Assembly (NCBI RefSeq): GCF_002028405.1
Contig: NZ_CP020046.1
Span: forward strand, 930,001 to 994,000
Direction of reading: 5' to 3'
DNA length: 64,000 nt
From: Thiomonas intermedia
GTDB lineage: Bacteria; Pseudomonadota; Gammaproteobacteria; Burkholderiales; Burkholderiaceae_C
Part shown: positions 24,527 to 40,168 of the stretch, in pieces
How the letters are laid out: the number at the start of each line of letters is the position of its first letter
Position numbering within the stretch: the stretch's first letter is position 1
Made by a program: the position numbers and the translations under genes
Notes under the pieces: model-generated
The model's database searches: none
What the model was told of the DNA's origin: nothing
The model's input: the letters and a program-made list of their open reading frames with translations, nothing else

Positions 24527-25102
24527 ATGTCCGATTCCCTGCAGCTTGCCGATTTGCACGGACGCCTCGAAGCCCTGCGCCCCACGCTGCTGCGCCTGGC
24601 GCAACTGCAATTGCGCAATGCGGCCTGGGCCGAAGATGCGGTCTCGGAGACTTTGCTGGCGGCCCTCGAAGGCGCGTCGCGCTTTGCCGGCCAGTCGCAG
24701 CTCAAGACCTGGGTGGTGGGCATCCTCAAGCACAAGGTGCTCGACCAACTCCGCCAGCGTCAGCGCGAGGTGGCGTATGACACCGATGACGACGGCGAGG
24801 TGATCGACGATCTGGTGTTCGCCCCCGACGGTCATTTCCGCACGACGCCACAGACCTGGCAGAGCCCGTCGGACACGCTACAGCAGCGCCAGTTCTTCGA
24901 GGTGCTCGAGGCCTGCATGGATGCGCTGCCCGGCCAGATCGGCCGCGTGTTCCTGATGCGCGAATGGCTGGAGCTCGACACCGACGCCATCTGTCAGGAA
25001 TTGCGCCTCTCCTCGACCAATGTCTGGACGATGCTGCACCGTGCCCGCATGCGTCTGCGCGAATGCCTGCAACTCAACTGGTTCGGGAACCCCGCCAAGT
25101 GA
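24527..25102 (+). CDS. ECF-type RNA polymerase sigma factor (RpoQ-like)
   Basis: This 191-residue protein has sigma region 2 (AEDAVSETLLAALEGASRF, then SQLKTWVVGILKHKVLDQLR near residues 45-85) and region 4 (ALPGQIGRVFLMREWLELDT through CQELRLSSTNVWTMLHRARMRL near 130-180). Region 3 is absent, as in ECF factors. It directs RNA polymerase to a small regulon; in Cupriavidus the ECF factor RpoQ controls the gig genes, which are homologous to the operon divergent from it here. The anti-sigma gene overlaps its stop by GTGA. I infer that the pair controls the bufferin operon in response to copper or thiol stress. Confidence 0.9.
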   Translation: MSDSLQLADLHGRLEALRPTLLRLAQLQLRNAAWAEDAVSETLLAALEGASRFAGQSQLKTWVVGILKHKVLDQLRQRQREVAYDTDDDGEVIDDLVFAPDGHFRTTPQTWQSPSDTLQQRQFFEVLEACMDALPGQIGRVFLMREWLELDTDAICQELRLSSTNVWTMLHRARMRLRECLQLNWFGNPAK

Positions 25103-25305
25103 ACTACCCCTTCCGTCGCACCTGCCGAGAAGTCGCCGCGCTCATCCTGGCGCGGGAAGATCGCGCGCTCGAATTCCCCGAGCGTCTGGCCGTGCGCATC
25201 CATTTTCTGGTCTGCAAGGCCTGTCCCCGTTTCGAGCAGGAGGTGCAGACCATGCGCGCCGCGCTGAACGGCTGGAAAAACTATCGCAACAACGGCGACG
25301 AGTGA
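25099..25305 (+). CDS. Small zinc-finger anti-sigma factor
   Basis: The start is the GTG at 25099, which overlaps the sigma stop codon in GTGA; the longer open frame lies within the sigma gene. The 68-residue protein has the zinc-binding anti-sigma pattern Cys9 ... His35-x3-Cys39-x2-Cys42 (FRRTCREVAAL and RIHFLVCKACPRF). It has no membrane segment, so it is a soluble anti-sigma factor likely to release its partner when the zinc thiols are oxidised or attacked by metal. Translation coupling with the sigma gene should keep the two in balance. Confidence 0.85.
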   Translation: MNYPFRRTCREVAALILAREDRALEFPERLAVRIHFLVCKACPRFEQEVQTMRAALNGWKNYRNNGDE

Positions 25306-25317
25306 ATCGGAGAGTGG

Positions 25318-26211
25318 TCAACCCAGCCGCAGCATCACCGCGCCCGCGGCGATGAGCGCAAGCGCGATCCAGCCATGCAGATGGGGCCGTTCGTGCAGGA
25401 AAATCCAGGCCAGCAACACGCCGAACAACATGGCCGTCTCACGCAGTGCCGCGACCTGCGCCACGGGCGCCACGGTCATGGCCCACAGCGCCAGGGCATA
25501 CGAGCCCAGACTGCTGGCTCCGCCGCCCAGTCCGCGCAGAACGGGACGCAGGCTGGCCCGCCACCGGGATGCCGCGCCGTCCCTGGGCAAAGGCATATCC
25601 AGGGCGAGAAGCGCAGTCAGCCCGCGGCGTCGAAGCAGCCAGGCCAGGGTGGGCAGGGCGGTCAGCGGAAAGGTCCACAAGGCATAGGCCATGGGTGCGC
25701 CGGAGGCGCGGGCTCCGGCGGCGTCGTTCAGGGTATAGGCCGCGATGACCGCCGCGTTGAGCAAGGCATAGCCCACGGCCGACGATTCGCCGGGCAGAAG
25801 CCGCACCCGCATGAGCAGCACGCCCAGGCCCACCATGCCCACACCGGCCACCGCCGGCAAGGTCAAGGGCTCCTGGAACAGCCAGACCGCCGCCAGCAGG
25901 ACCAGCAAAGGCGCTGCACCGCGCATGAGCGGATAGCTGACCGCCACGCGGGCCCGGGCATAGGCTGCAGCGAGCAGACCGAAATAAACCACATGCAGGA
26001 TCGCCGTGATCGCCAGATGCGGCCAGGCCGCCGGGGCGGGTTGCCGCATGAAGGGCAGCACGACCGCGGCCACCACGCTGCCGCCCGCGACGAGACGGGC
26101 GGTCTCCATGCGCCGGTCGGTGCCGCTGCGAATCGCCACATTCCAACTGGCGTGCAGCAACGCGCCGACGATCACGGCCAAGTAGGCCAACGTGGGGAAA
26201 TCGGTTTGCAT
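25318..26211 (-). CDS. EamA/DMT-family transporter
   Basis: This 297-residue protein has ten predicted membrane helices arranged as two EamA repeats. Its first helix reads AYLAVIVGALLHASWNVAIR, with the typical ASWN motif, and helix 4 has YPLMRGAAPLLVLLAAVWLF. DMT proteins usually export amino acids, nucleosides or drugs; nothing here identifies the substrate. The start at 26211 (MQTDFPTLAY) is an ATG, whereas the open frame to 26247 begins with GTG. It converges with the anti-sigma gene at a 12-bp gap. Confidence 0.82.
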   Translation of the reverse strand: MQTDFPTLAYLAVIVGALLHASWNVAIRSGTDRRMETARLVAGGSVVAAVVLPFMRQPAPAAWPHLAITAILHVVYFGLLAAAYARARVAVSYPLMRGAAPLLVLLAAVWLFQEPLTLPAVAGVGMVGLGVLLMRVRLLPGESSAVGYALLNAAVIAAYTLNDAAGARASGAPMAYALWTFPLTALPTLAWLLRRRGLTALLALDMPLPRDGAASRWRASLRPVLRGLGGGASSLGSYALALWAMTVAPVAQVAALRETAMLFGVLLAWIFLHERPHLHGWIALALIAAGAVMLRLG

Positions 26212-26321
26212 CGGGAATGATGACGCCGGTTCAGGCGCGATGAGCACCCACGCCGTGCCATGGGACGAAAGTCAGCAGCCGCTGCATGCAACGACCGTGC
26301 ATCCGTCTTCAACGCGCCGAA

Positions 26322-26510
26322 TCAGGGCGTAGAGCGCTGGTCTGCCGCCCCTTCGCCGCGCTCGTCGCCTGAAGGCTGGTCAGGCTGGGGCGGAGCATCG
26401 GGCGCGCCGCTCTCGGATTTATTGGCCTTGCGCTGGAGCTTTTCCTGCTTCTTGCGCTCTTTGGCCAACTCTTTCTGGCGTTTTTCGTAGGAGTAATTCG
26501 GCTTGACCAA
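26322..26510 (-). CDS. Small basic protein, conserved in Betaproteobacteria
   Basis: From the TTG at 26510, with AGGAA nine bases upstream, this encodes 62 residues. The first half is a highly charged helix (KPNYSYEKRQKELAKERKKQ, then EKLQRKANK) and the second half is a Pro/Gly/Asp-rich disordered tail. Small proteins with the same KPNYxxEKRQ(K/R)ELAK start occur in many betaproteobacteria as uncharacterised proteins; I recall the pattern and have not searched it. Nucleic-acid or ribosome association would fit the charge, but this is a guess. The start codon choice rests on the ribosome binding site and on the position of the KPNY block. Confidence 0.65.
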   Translation of the reverse strand: MVKPNYSYEKRQKELAKERKKQEKLQRKANKSESGAPDAPPQPDQPSGDERGEGAADQRSTP

Positions 26511-26587
26511 TGGGATTCCTGGTGAAAGTGGAAAAAATGCAGCGCGCCTCGAGACGACGTCGCGGCACATGGCGCTAAGGCCACATG

Positions 26588-27280
26588 CTATCGGGGATGC
26601 GACCGTGCCGCGCCGGATCGGGCCGCGGACCCGGGTTCGCCGTCCTGCGCCTCGCCGTCAGCGCCCAGACAGTGTTGCGCGGCCAGCCGCATGATGCGTT
26701 CGATCTCGGCATCGCGAATGCCAAGACCGTGCAGCGCGTGCGCGGTACGCGCGACGTAATCGAAGGTCGTCCCGTAGCGACCGCGGCAGGTTCGCAGAAT
26801 GTCGAGCAGTTGCCCGTCGTCGAGCGTGCCGGTATAGCTCGGGCTGCTGGGCGCCAGGGTGAAGGCCAGCGCCTGCACCACGCCCTGCGGGGTGCGGCAG
26901 GCAAGCCAGCGGGGGTCATACACCGCGCGAGGCATTTCGCGACGCCACAACTGGCGCAATTCGCGCTCGGCCCGATGCCGGGGCACGCGCAAGGCAATGC
27001 CGCTGCACGACCCCCCCGCCATCAGGGCGAACACCAGGCCGGGCGCGTCTTCCGTGCCCCGGTTGATGCGCGACCACATGCGCAGCGTGCGACGCCAACC
27101 CCAGACTCGCGCGGCGCGCACTTCGTCGTGCGTCACCTCCGGGTTCCAGATGAGCGAGCCGTAGCCGAACACCCAGAGATCGCCGTCGGGACGGGTCGCC
27201 AGCGTGGCCTCCAGCATGTCCTGCGGATCCCGCCCCGGAAATTGGGGCAGACCATGATCGTCATCGGCTTCGCGCATCAT
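26588..27280 (-). CDS. ChaC-like gamma-glutamylcyclotransferase
   Basis: The 230-residue protein has the ChaC signature [14 protein letters not shown] (the YGSL loop that binds the gamma-glutamyl group), then [13 protein letters not shown] and a central region with [11 protein letters not shown]. ChaC enzymes degrade glutathione to 5-oxoproline and Cys-Gly in the cytoplasm. The start at 27280 gives [11 protein letters not shown], with GGAG immediately upstream; the ATG at 27277 is almost equivalent. The open frame continues upstream to 27907 only as a shadow of gltD. The C-terminal 25 residues are low-complexity. It lies 73 bp after gltD on the same strand. Confidence 0.85.
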   Translation of the reverse strand: MMREADDDHGLPQFPGRDPQDMLEATLATRPDGDLWVFGYGSLIWNPEVTHDEVRAARVWGWRRTLRMWSRINRGTEDAPGLVFALMAGGSCSGIALRVPRHRAERELRQLWRREMPRAVYDPRWLACRTPQGVVQALAFTLAPSSPSYTGTLDDGQLLDILRTCRGRYGTTFDYVARTAHALHGLGIRDAEIERIMRLAAQHCLGADGEAQDGEPGSAARSGAARSHPR

Positions 27281-27353
27281 CTCCGCATTGTGCAAAAAAC
27301 CGGCTGTACCGTCTCCGCACAAATCAAAAAATCGGTGAAGCCCGGACGCTGGT

Positions 27354-28841
<1,488 letters not shown>

Positions 28842-28882
28842 GGTCGATCCTTATTTGATGTCTGAACACTGGAGCCAATGAG

Positions 28883-28915
28883 GCGAAACCCGCCGGGCCG
28901 CCCCAAGGGTTTCGC
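28883..28915. repeat. Hairpin with GCCGGGCCGCCCCAA loop (copy 2)
   Basis: GCGAAACCC and GGGTTTCGC form a perfect 9-bp stem around GCCGGGCCGCCCCAA, identical in loop to the element at 18238-18270. A second stem, CCCCTT...GAGGGG, follows at about 28917-28931. The element sits in the gltB-gltD gap, so it must allow read-through if the genes are co-transcribed; it might set the ratio or stabilise mRNA ends. Confidence 0.7.
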
Positions 28916-28963
28916 GCCCCTTGAGGGGGGAGCCCAGCGCAGCGCAGGTTCTCGGGGTGGGCC

Positions 28964-33715
<4,752 letters not shown>

Positions 33716-33872
33716 GGCAGGCTCCGCATTGAGTCGACAAGAGGTTGCGAATTTACTGCATCGCAGCAGAGGGCGCAAGGAAAAATCTCTTCTCCGTCCC
33801 CATTTAATGGACGGGCCACGAAATGGGAATTTTTAATAGGGACAGATTGTTTGATCTACCCTGTGCGCCGAC

Positions 33873-34595
33873 TCAAGCAACATTCATGCGCGGCCGCCCC
33901 CGCGGCGCGGCCTGCAAACGACGCCCGGTTTCGATCTCCATCTGGCGGAGAAAGAAATCGTCCCCCACCGCCAGGCCACGGCGCAACGCAGCGTCCAGCT
34001 CCCCCATCTGCACGGCGGTCAATCCTTGGTCGAGGCGTTCGCGGTAGCCGGCTTCGCGCGCAAAAGGGGTGTTGCCCAGAGTCCAGTAAGCCTCGGGCGC
34101 GGAGAGCGCGGGGCCGCGGACGGGCATGGCCTGGGCCTCGCCGACATGCGCGCCGAGGCTGCTCCAGAGCCAGGGCGAGGCGCCCGACAGCCCGGCGCGG
34201 TCAGCGGCCCGGTCGATCCAGACCATGGCCGTCAGTTCCCAATCCCCGGGCTGCACCAGCGCACTCTGAAATCGCCCTGCCCACGCCGGTTCGCGCGAAA
34301 CCGGCACTGACGCCTCGGCCTGGGGCGCCTGGCGCGCGCGGCTGCTGCGCCGCGCCAGGCCTTGAACGAAGCGGGAGAGGTCTTCCGCCGACTGCGGAGT
34401 GAGCAGCAAAAGCACCGCATCGGGCAGCACCGCATAGGCATGCAGACGCACCGACACCTGGGCAAGCCCCTGCACCATCGTCTGCAGAAACCGGGCTCGC
34501 TGGTCGGGTGCCGCCAGTGGCGAAGCGCCCTGGGCCGCGTGCAGGCGCACCAGATGGGCGCGCCCCGGGCTGCAAAAACGGGCCTGCCGCGCCAT
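33873..34595 (-). CDS. RAYT-like (Y1 transposase family) protein lacking the HUH motif and catalytic Tyr
   Basis: The 240-residue protein keeps the overall pattern of REP-associated tyrosine transposases: it starts MARQARFCSPGRAHLVRL, has SVRLHAYAVLPDAVLLLLTP, IDRAADRAGLSGASPWLWSS and AALRRGLAVGDDFF, and ends RRLQAAPRGRPRM. In active members the second block reads MPNHVHLLL, with two metal-binding histidines; here those positions are Ala60 and Leu62. No tyrosine occurs between Tyr54 and Tyr170, so the nucleophile also seems lost. The frame is intact, which suggests selection for another role such as DNA binding. Its start lies 7 bp from a foldback element. Family placement by eye; function unknown. 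Confidence 0.7.
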   Translation of the reverse strand: MARQARFCSPGRAHLVRLHAAQGASPLAAPDQRARFLQTMVQGLAQVSVRLHAYAVLPDAVLLLLTPQSAEDLSRFVQGLARRSSRARQAPQAEASVPVSREPAWAGRFQSALVQPGDWELTAMVWIDRAADRAGLSGASPWLWSSLGAHVGEAQAMPVRGPALSAPEAYWTLGNTPFAREAGYRERLDQGLTAVQMGELDAALRRGLAVGDDFFLRQMEIETGRRLQAAPRGRPRMNVA

Positions 34596-34608
34596 CGGAC
34601 CGCTCAGA

Positions 34609-34763
34609 GCTTGTGAATGTTTCGGGCATGCCCGAAAGACGCGTCAAAACGCACCCGATCGAGGCGCAAAGCACAGCCATAGCCCGAGCTATGGCGAGCA
34701 TTTGCAACATAGAGCGGGGGTGTTTGGGTGTGCAAGGCGGGCATGGCTGAAAGGTTCACAAGC
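34609..34763. mobile_element. 155-bp foldback element (MITE-like) with 7-bp flanking direct repeat
   Basis: The ends are imperfect inverted repeats matching at 22 of 26 positions: GCTTGTGAATGTTTCGGG... at the left and, inverted, GCTTGTGAACCTTTCAGC... at the right, both continuing to CATGCCCG. The centre holds a perfect GCCATAGC-CCGA-GCTATGGC hairpin whose axis (34685.5) coincides with the axis of the whole element. CGCTCAG occurs at 34601-34607 and again at 34763-34769, as expected for a target-site duplication. It contains no gene. It lies between the RAYT-like gene and cbpM; the cbpM stop codon falls in the right direct repeat. Confidence 0.7.
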
Positions 34764-34765
34764 GC

Positions 34766-35080
34766 TCAGTGGCGCAAGGCCTGACGCAGGGCCGCGACTT
34801 CGTCGAGCAGATCGAGCACCAGCGCCGCCGCCGCGGGATTGAGTTCGAGTTCGCGCTGCAGCCGCAGGGCACGGCGCGCACGCGCCAGCGCCTCACCGCT
34901 GAATCGCCAGTGCTCCAAGGCATGCACCGGAGGGAGCGGGTCGATCACGCCCTCTTCGACCAGATGCACGATCTGCGTGCGCTCCACCCGGCAGAGTGCA
35001 CAGACCTGATCCACGGTAATGTCGATCTGCTCTTCCAAAACGACGCCCACCAGGGGCGCGGCAATCGGGTTGTCGCTCAT
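34766..35080 (-). CDS. cbpM: Chaperone modulator CbpM
   Basis: CbpM is a MerR-like small protein that binds the J domain of CbpA and inhibits its co-chaperone activity. The 104-residue product has the typical ITVDQVCALCRVERTQIVHLVEEGVIDP helix-turn-helix-like region (written here in parts: VCALCRVERTQIV and LVEEGVIDP) and RARRALRLQRELELNPAAAALVLDLL. Its ATG overlaps the cbpA stop codon (ATGA), so translation is coupled. Cysteines in CALC are unusual but not functionally assigned. The stop lies at the edge of the foldback element. Confidence 0.92.
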   Translation of the reverse strand: MSDNPIAAPLVGVVLEEQIDITVDQVCALCRVERTQIVHLVEEGVIDPLPPVHALEHWRFSGEALARARRALRLQRELELNPAAAALVLDLLDEVAALRQALRH

Positions 35081-36045
35081 GATGCGGCTCCTTGATCCAG
35101 ATGGGCGCGTGGATGGAACGCCGGGAAATCGTCTTGCATACGCCGGTAAGCCGAACGCGCCGCGTCGGCATCTGCCGGGGGCAACGCAATTTGCGCGACC
35201 ACGTACAGATCACCCGGTGTGGCGCCCGGAATGCCGCGCCCTTTCAGGCGCAGGCGACGGCCGCTGCCGGTGGCCGGGGGAATCTTGAGCGCGACACGCC
35301 CGTCCGGTGTCGGCACCTGCACTTCCGCGCCCAGCGCCGCCTCCCAGGGGGCCAGCGGCAGATCGACAAACACGTCTCGCCCTTCCACGCGGTAAAGCCC
35401 GTGAGGATTGAAGCCAATCTCCAGATAGAGATCGCCCGCACCGCCCTCGCCAAGGCCCGGCGCACCCTGGCCGCTGAGCCGAATGTGCTGCCCGGCACGC
35501 ACACCCTTGGGAATCTGCACCTGCAACGTGCGCTCCCGCGTCACCACATGGCCTTGAGCATCCACTTCGGGCATGCGCAAGGTAAGCGTGCGGCTGGCGC
35601 CACGATAGGCGTCTTCGAGATCAATGAGGATCTGGGCATGATGGTCCTGCCCGCGCAGATGCACGCCCTGCGCTTGCGGCCGCCCGCCGGCCCTTCGCCC
35701 CCCTGCCCCGCTGCGCGCGAAGAGGGACTCGAAAAAATCGCTGAAATCGCCTTCGCTGTCAGGCATGGCGCCTCGTTGTTCGAAGCCCGCGCCCCAGTCC
35801 GGCGGCGGCTGGAAGTCCTGCCCGGCGCGCCAGTTGCTGCCGAGCTGGTCGTAGGCGGCGCGCTTCTCCGGGTCTTTCAACACCTCGTAGGCCTCGCCCA
35901 GTTCCTTGAACTTGGCCTCGGCCCCGGCCTCCTTGCTGACGTCCGGGTGATATTTGCGGGCAAGCTTGCGGTAGGCGCGCTTGATCTCATCTTGCGTTGC
36001 GCCGCGCTCCACGCCCATGATGCTGTAGTAATCCTTGTAATCCAT
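35077..36045 (-). CDS. cbpA: Curved DNA-binding protein / DnaJ-class co-chaperone CbpA
   Basis: The 322-residue protein has an N-terminal J domain (YYSIMGVERGATQDEIKRAY, HPD in KYHPDVSKE at about residue 35), a Gly/Phe-containing linker and two C-terminal substrate-binding beta domains (DAYRGASRTLTLRMPEV, LRLKGRGIPG). CbpA stimulates DnaK ATPase activity and binds curved DNA. The start at 36045 (MDYKDYY) has AGGA upstream; the longer frame to 36078 is not supported. A heat-shock-type promoter lies about 30-60 bp upstream. It is co-transcribed with cbpM. Confidence 0.95.
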   Translation of the reverse strand: MDYKDYYSIMGVERGATQDEIKRAYRKLARKYHPDVSKEAGAEAKFKELGEAYEVLKDPEKRAAYDQLGSNWRAGQDFQPPPDWGAGFEQRGAMPDSEGDFSDFFESLFARSGAGGRRAGGRPQAQGVHLRGQDHHAQILIDLEDAYRGASRTLTLRMPEVDAQGHVVTRERTLQVQIPKGVRAGQHIRLSGQGAPGLGEGGAGDLYLEIGFNPHGLYRVEGRDVFVDLPLAPWEAALGAEVQVPTPDGRVALKIPPATGSGRRLRLKGRGIPGATPGDLYVVAQIALPPADADAARSAYRRMQDDFPAFHPRAHLDQGAAS

Positions 36046-36076
36046 CGTGCGATCCTGTGCGGAGGAATGATGCGTC

Positions 36077-36105
36077 AAATGAGGGCAGAGGCCGAATTTT
36101 CAAAA
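36077..36105 (-). promoter_or_regulatory. Candidate sigma-32 promoter of cbpA-cbpM
   Basis: On the minus strand TTTTGAAA, 12 bases, then CCCTCATTT. This resembles the heat-shock consensus CTTGAAA and CCCCATNT. The spacing is at the short end. Transcription would start about 26 bases before the cbpA ATG. The downstream gene encodes a DnaJ-type chaperone, which makes the assignment plausible. Confidence 0.45.
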
Positions 36106-36381
36106 TGCGCGTTCGCCCTCATCGAAGCGCCATTCTCTGCCGAGCTGGCGCCTCTGGGCAACGCGCCGCCGCGGTCGCCTAGAATAAGGTCTGTGAATCC
36201 GCTGCGGCAGGCGATTTGACCTGCGACCCTCCTGGCGGAACTCAGCGCGGATTGCAGGCGTGCCGCACCCCATGATGATGCTGGCGCCCGATCTGCCTTG
36301 CGAGAGCATGCGTTCATGCACTCTCGAAACGGCAGAACCCGGCGCAATCCTCCGCTCTTTGCCGCCCTCACCACCGCACGG

Positions 36382-37854
<1,473 letters not shown>

Positions 37855-37896
37855 ACGAGCGCCGAAGACGGTCAGAGGCCGACCTTCGGCGAACGC

Positions 37897-39948
37897 TCAG
37901 GCGTCGGCCGGATCGTCGCCCGCACGCGGCATCAGCTTGAATTCCGAAGAAGTCGGCTTGGGCGTTTCCGGCCTGGGCGCCTCGGTCTGCGCAGCCGGCG
38001 GCTCCAGCGGCAGCTCGAAATCCAGATCGAGATGGGCCGGCGTGCCGAGCGTCGAGAGTTCGACGTGCTCAGCCTGCGCCGCGGTGGGAATGTTGTCGGG
38101 GAACAGGTCTCGCGCGACGGCGAACAACATCAGCAGATCGCGATAGGCCGCCAGCTCGAAACCCATGCGGTGCTGGTGCGGGTCATCGAGCAGCATGCGT
38201 TCGAGCACGGTCACGATCTGCGGCTCTCCCCAGGTCATGGTGATGAGCTTCATGGCACGGTCGTAGTCCATCAGCTCACGTCCCTGCGACTGATGCAAGA
38301 CCTCGGGCGACGCGCCCCAGGGCGGTACGGCGACATTGAAGCGGCGCTCGAAACGGCCGTAAAGCGTCTCGAAATCCTGCTTGCGCCCATGCTTGCGATA
38401 GAGGTCGAACAGCAGCAGATAGGGCAAGGCGAAGCTGTCGCTCGTGCTGTCGTCGAGCGATTTCTCGAGCAGGGCCATAGCGCGGTCTTCGTCGCCCGTA
38501 TCGATGAAATACTCGGCCAGATGCCCGGCATCCATCAGCTCGTCGACATAGACCTGCTTGTCCTGGCTGAGCGGCTGCATGAAACGCGAATCCCAGTCGA
38601 TGCCCGAATCGGTCCAGTGACTTGGCCGGGCCAGATCGGGTGGGAGTGCGTCGATTTCAGGCTGCAAGGGCCGTCCGTCCACCAACGGGGGCAGGCCGAA
38701 AGGCAGCACGGGCGGCTGGATGGTGCTGGTCTGCACCGACATCGACGTCATCGGCGAGGTGAGCGCGGGGCTTGCAGCGGGTTCCTCGGCCTCGGTGCTG
38801 GCGGTCCGTGCCCCAAGTGAAGCGGGCACGAAGGGGCTCTCCGCCAGTCCCGGGTCGGCGCCCCGGCGCCAGAGCCAGAAGCTCAGCAAACCCATTGCTG
38901 CCAGAGCTGCGATCAGGGCGTAGACCACGCCTGCGGAGTAGCTCTGCGCCCGAACCTGGGTCAGCTCGGACTGCGAACGTTGCGCCTGCGCCGAGGCCTG
39001 CTCGAACTGCCGCTGCAGCACCGTCGCCCGTTCCTGCAGGGCATTGATTTGCTGCAGGGTCGGCTGCGCCTCGCCCGGTGCGGCAGTCGCGTCCAGGACG
39101 AGCTGGCGTAGCTGATTGAGCTGGCTGCGCTGCTCCGCGCTGAGGTTGGGCAGCACGGCGGGCAGGGCCGTGGCCAGGCGCAATTCAGGCACGGCGGCGA
39201 AGTCGGCCGCGCCGAGGTCATCGAGTTCGAGGCGGTTGCCTGCGCGGGTCGGTGCCGCGGGCACGGGCGTCTTGGCCGGCGCAGGTCGGCGTCGCTGCGT
39301 CTTGGCCGCAGTCTGTGCGCGCCGCTCATGCGAGGCCAGATCGCGCCGAACCGGCGGGGAAACCCGTGTGCTGGGCTGTGGTCGTGCCTGGGGCGCAGCG
39401 GCAAGGGATTCGGAGGGCCTGGAAGGCGCTTGGTCGAACGACACGCTCTGTGGCGCACGCGAGGACGGCGATGCCGCCAGGCTGGGCGCCGCCGCACTGC
39501 CCGCCACCATCGGCAACTCCGGTGCCGGCGGATCGACCAGCAGGGTGTAGACCTGGGTGCGCTGATATTGGCAGGCCAGATGCAGTCGCACGATCAGAAT
39601 GGGCTCTCGCAGCGGCTGCTGGCTGCGCAACGACAGCGTCACGCCCTCCGCGGTGGGGCTCGATCCGATCGACAACGTCCCCAGCCCGTGGCCGTAGTCG
39701 CCCGCCTGCGCCTGTGCCTGCACGCAGGACAGAGGCAGGGACTCCTGCGGATCCAGGCGGATGGGAATCGTCATCTGCAAGGCGCGGCCAAGTTCGGCAC
39801 GCGTCTGCGGTGCACCGATCATCAGCGCCTGCGCCGGGGCGCAAAGCCCCGCAGCCAAACCCAGCCCGACCGCCCATGCGCGCGGCCGCAAGGCCAAGCC
39901 TTGATGCGTCGCAGAAAAAAGGGTGAATGGGCGAAAGATCGAAAACAT
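37897..39948 (-). CDS. FimV-like membrane protein with C-terminal helical repeats
   Basis: This 683-residue protein starts with a signal sequence (RAWAVGLGLAAGLCAPAQA). A FimV/TspA-type periplasmic part follows, with an initial MIGAPQTRAELGRALQMTIP block and a cysteine pair in LSCVQAQ and HLACQYQ. Then come a long Pro/Ala-rich linker, a coiled coil (about residues 315-345), a membrane helix (GVVYALIAALAAMGLLSFWL) and a cytoplasmic C-terminal part with TPR-like helices (LMDAGHLAEYFIDTGDEDRA). FimV organises polar type IV pili and peptidoglycan binding. No LysM motif is evident, so this is a FimV-like rather than a certain FimV. The ATG at 39948 is chosen over a GTG at 40008. Confidence 0.65.
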   Translation of the reverse strand: MFSIFRPFTLFSATHQGLALRPRAWAVGLGLAAGLCAPAQALMIGAPQTRAELGRALQMTIPIRLDPQESLPLSCVQAQAQAGDYGHGLGTLSIGSSPTAEGVTLSLRSQQPLREPILIVRLHLACQYQRTQVYTLLVDPPAPELPMVAGSAAAPSLAASPSSRAPQSVSFDQAPSRPSESLAAAPQARPQPSTRVSPPVRRDLASHERRAQTAAKTQRRRPAPAKTPVPAAPTRAGNRLELDDLGAADFAAVPELRLATALPAVLPNLSAEQRSQLNQLRQLVLDATAAPGEAQPTLQQINALQERATVLQRQFEQASAQAQRSQSELTQVRAQSYSAGVVYALIAALAAMGLLSFWLWRRGADPGLAESPFVPASLGARTASTEAEEPAASPALTSPMTSMSVQTSTIQPPVLPFGLPPLVDGRPLQPEIDALPPDLARPSHWTDSGIDWDSRFMQPLSQDKQVYVDELMDAGHLAEYFIDTGDEDRAMALLEKSLDDSTSDSFALPYLLLFDLYRKHGRKQDFETLYGRFERRFNVAVPPWGASPEVLHQSQGRELMDYDRAMKLITMTWGEPQIVTVLERMLLDDPHQHRMGFELAAYRDLLMLFAVARDLFPDNIPTAAQAEHVELSTLGTPAHLDLDFELPLEPPAAQTEAPRPETPKPTSSEFKLMPRAGDDPADA

Positions 39949-40168
39949 TGCTGCGCAAGTGAAGGCGAGTATCACCACGAATTGGAGGATCGAAAAGCAA
40001 TGTATCACGCGGCTTTGCCGCAGATTGTTGCCAGTCAGGCCTGGTTCAAAAGTGTGTGAAAAAATTAACGAACGCCCGATTTTGTGTCGGAATCCCCCAA
40101 CACAGACCGGGAAGCCGCAGCCGACTCCCTATCATGCAGCCACCTCTCCTGAAGAGTCCACTCACCGC

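Noticed and set aside
27242-27353. A terminator between gltD and chaC
   Set aside because: T-runs are present on the minus strand, but I could find only 3- to 4-bp stems before them.
33873-34595. Frameshift or sequencing error explaining the missing HUH motif
   Set aside because: Sequence on both sides of the motif stays in frame with the family pattern, so the changes are substitutions.
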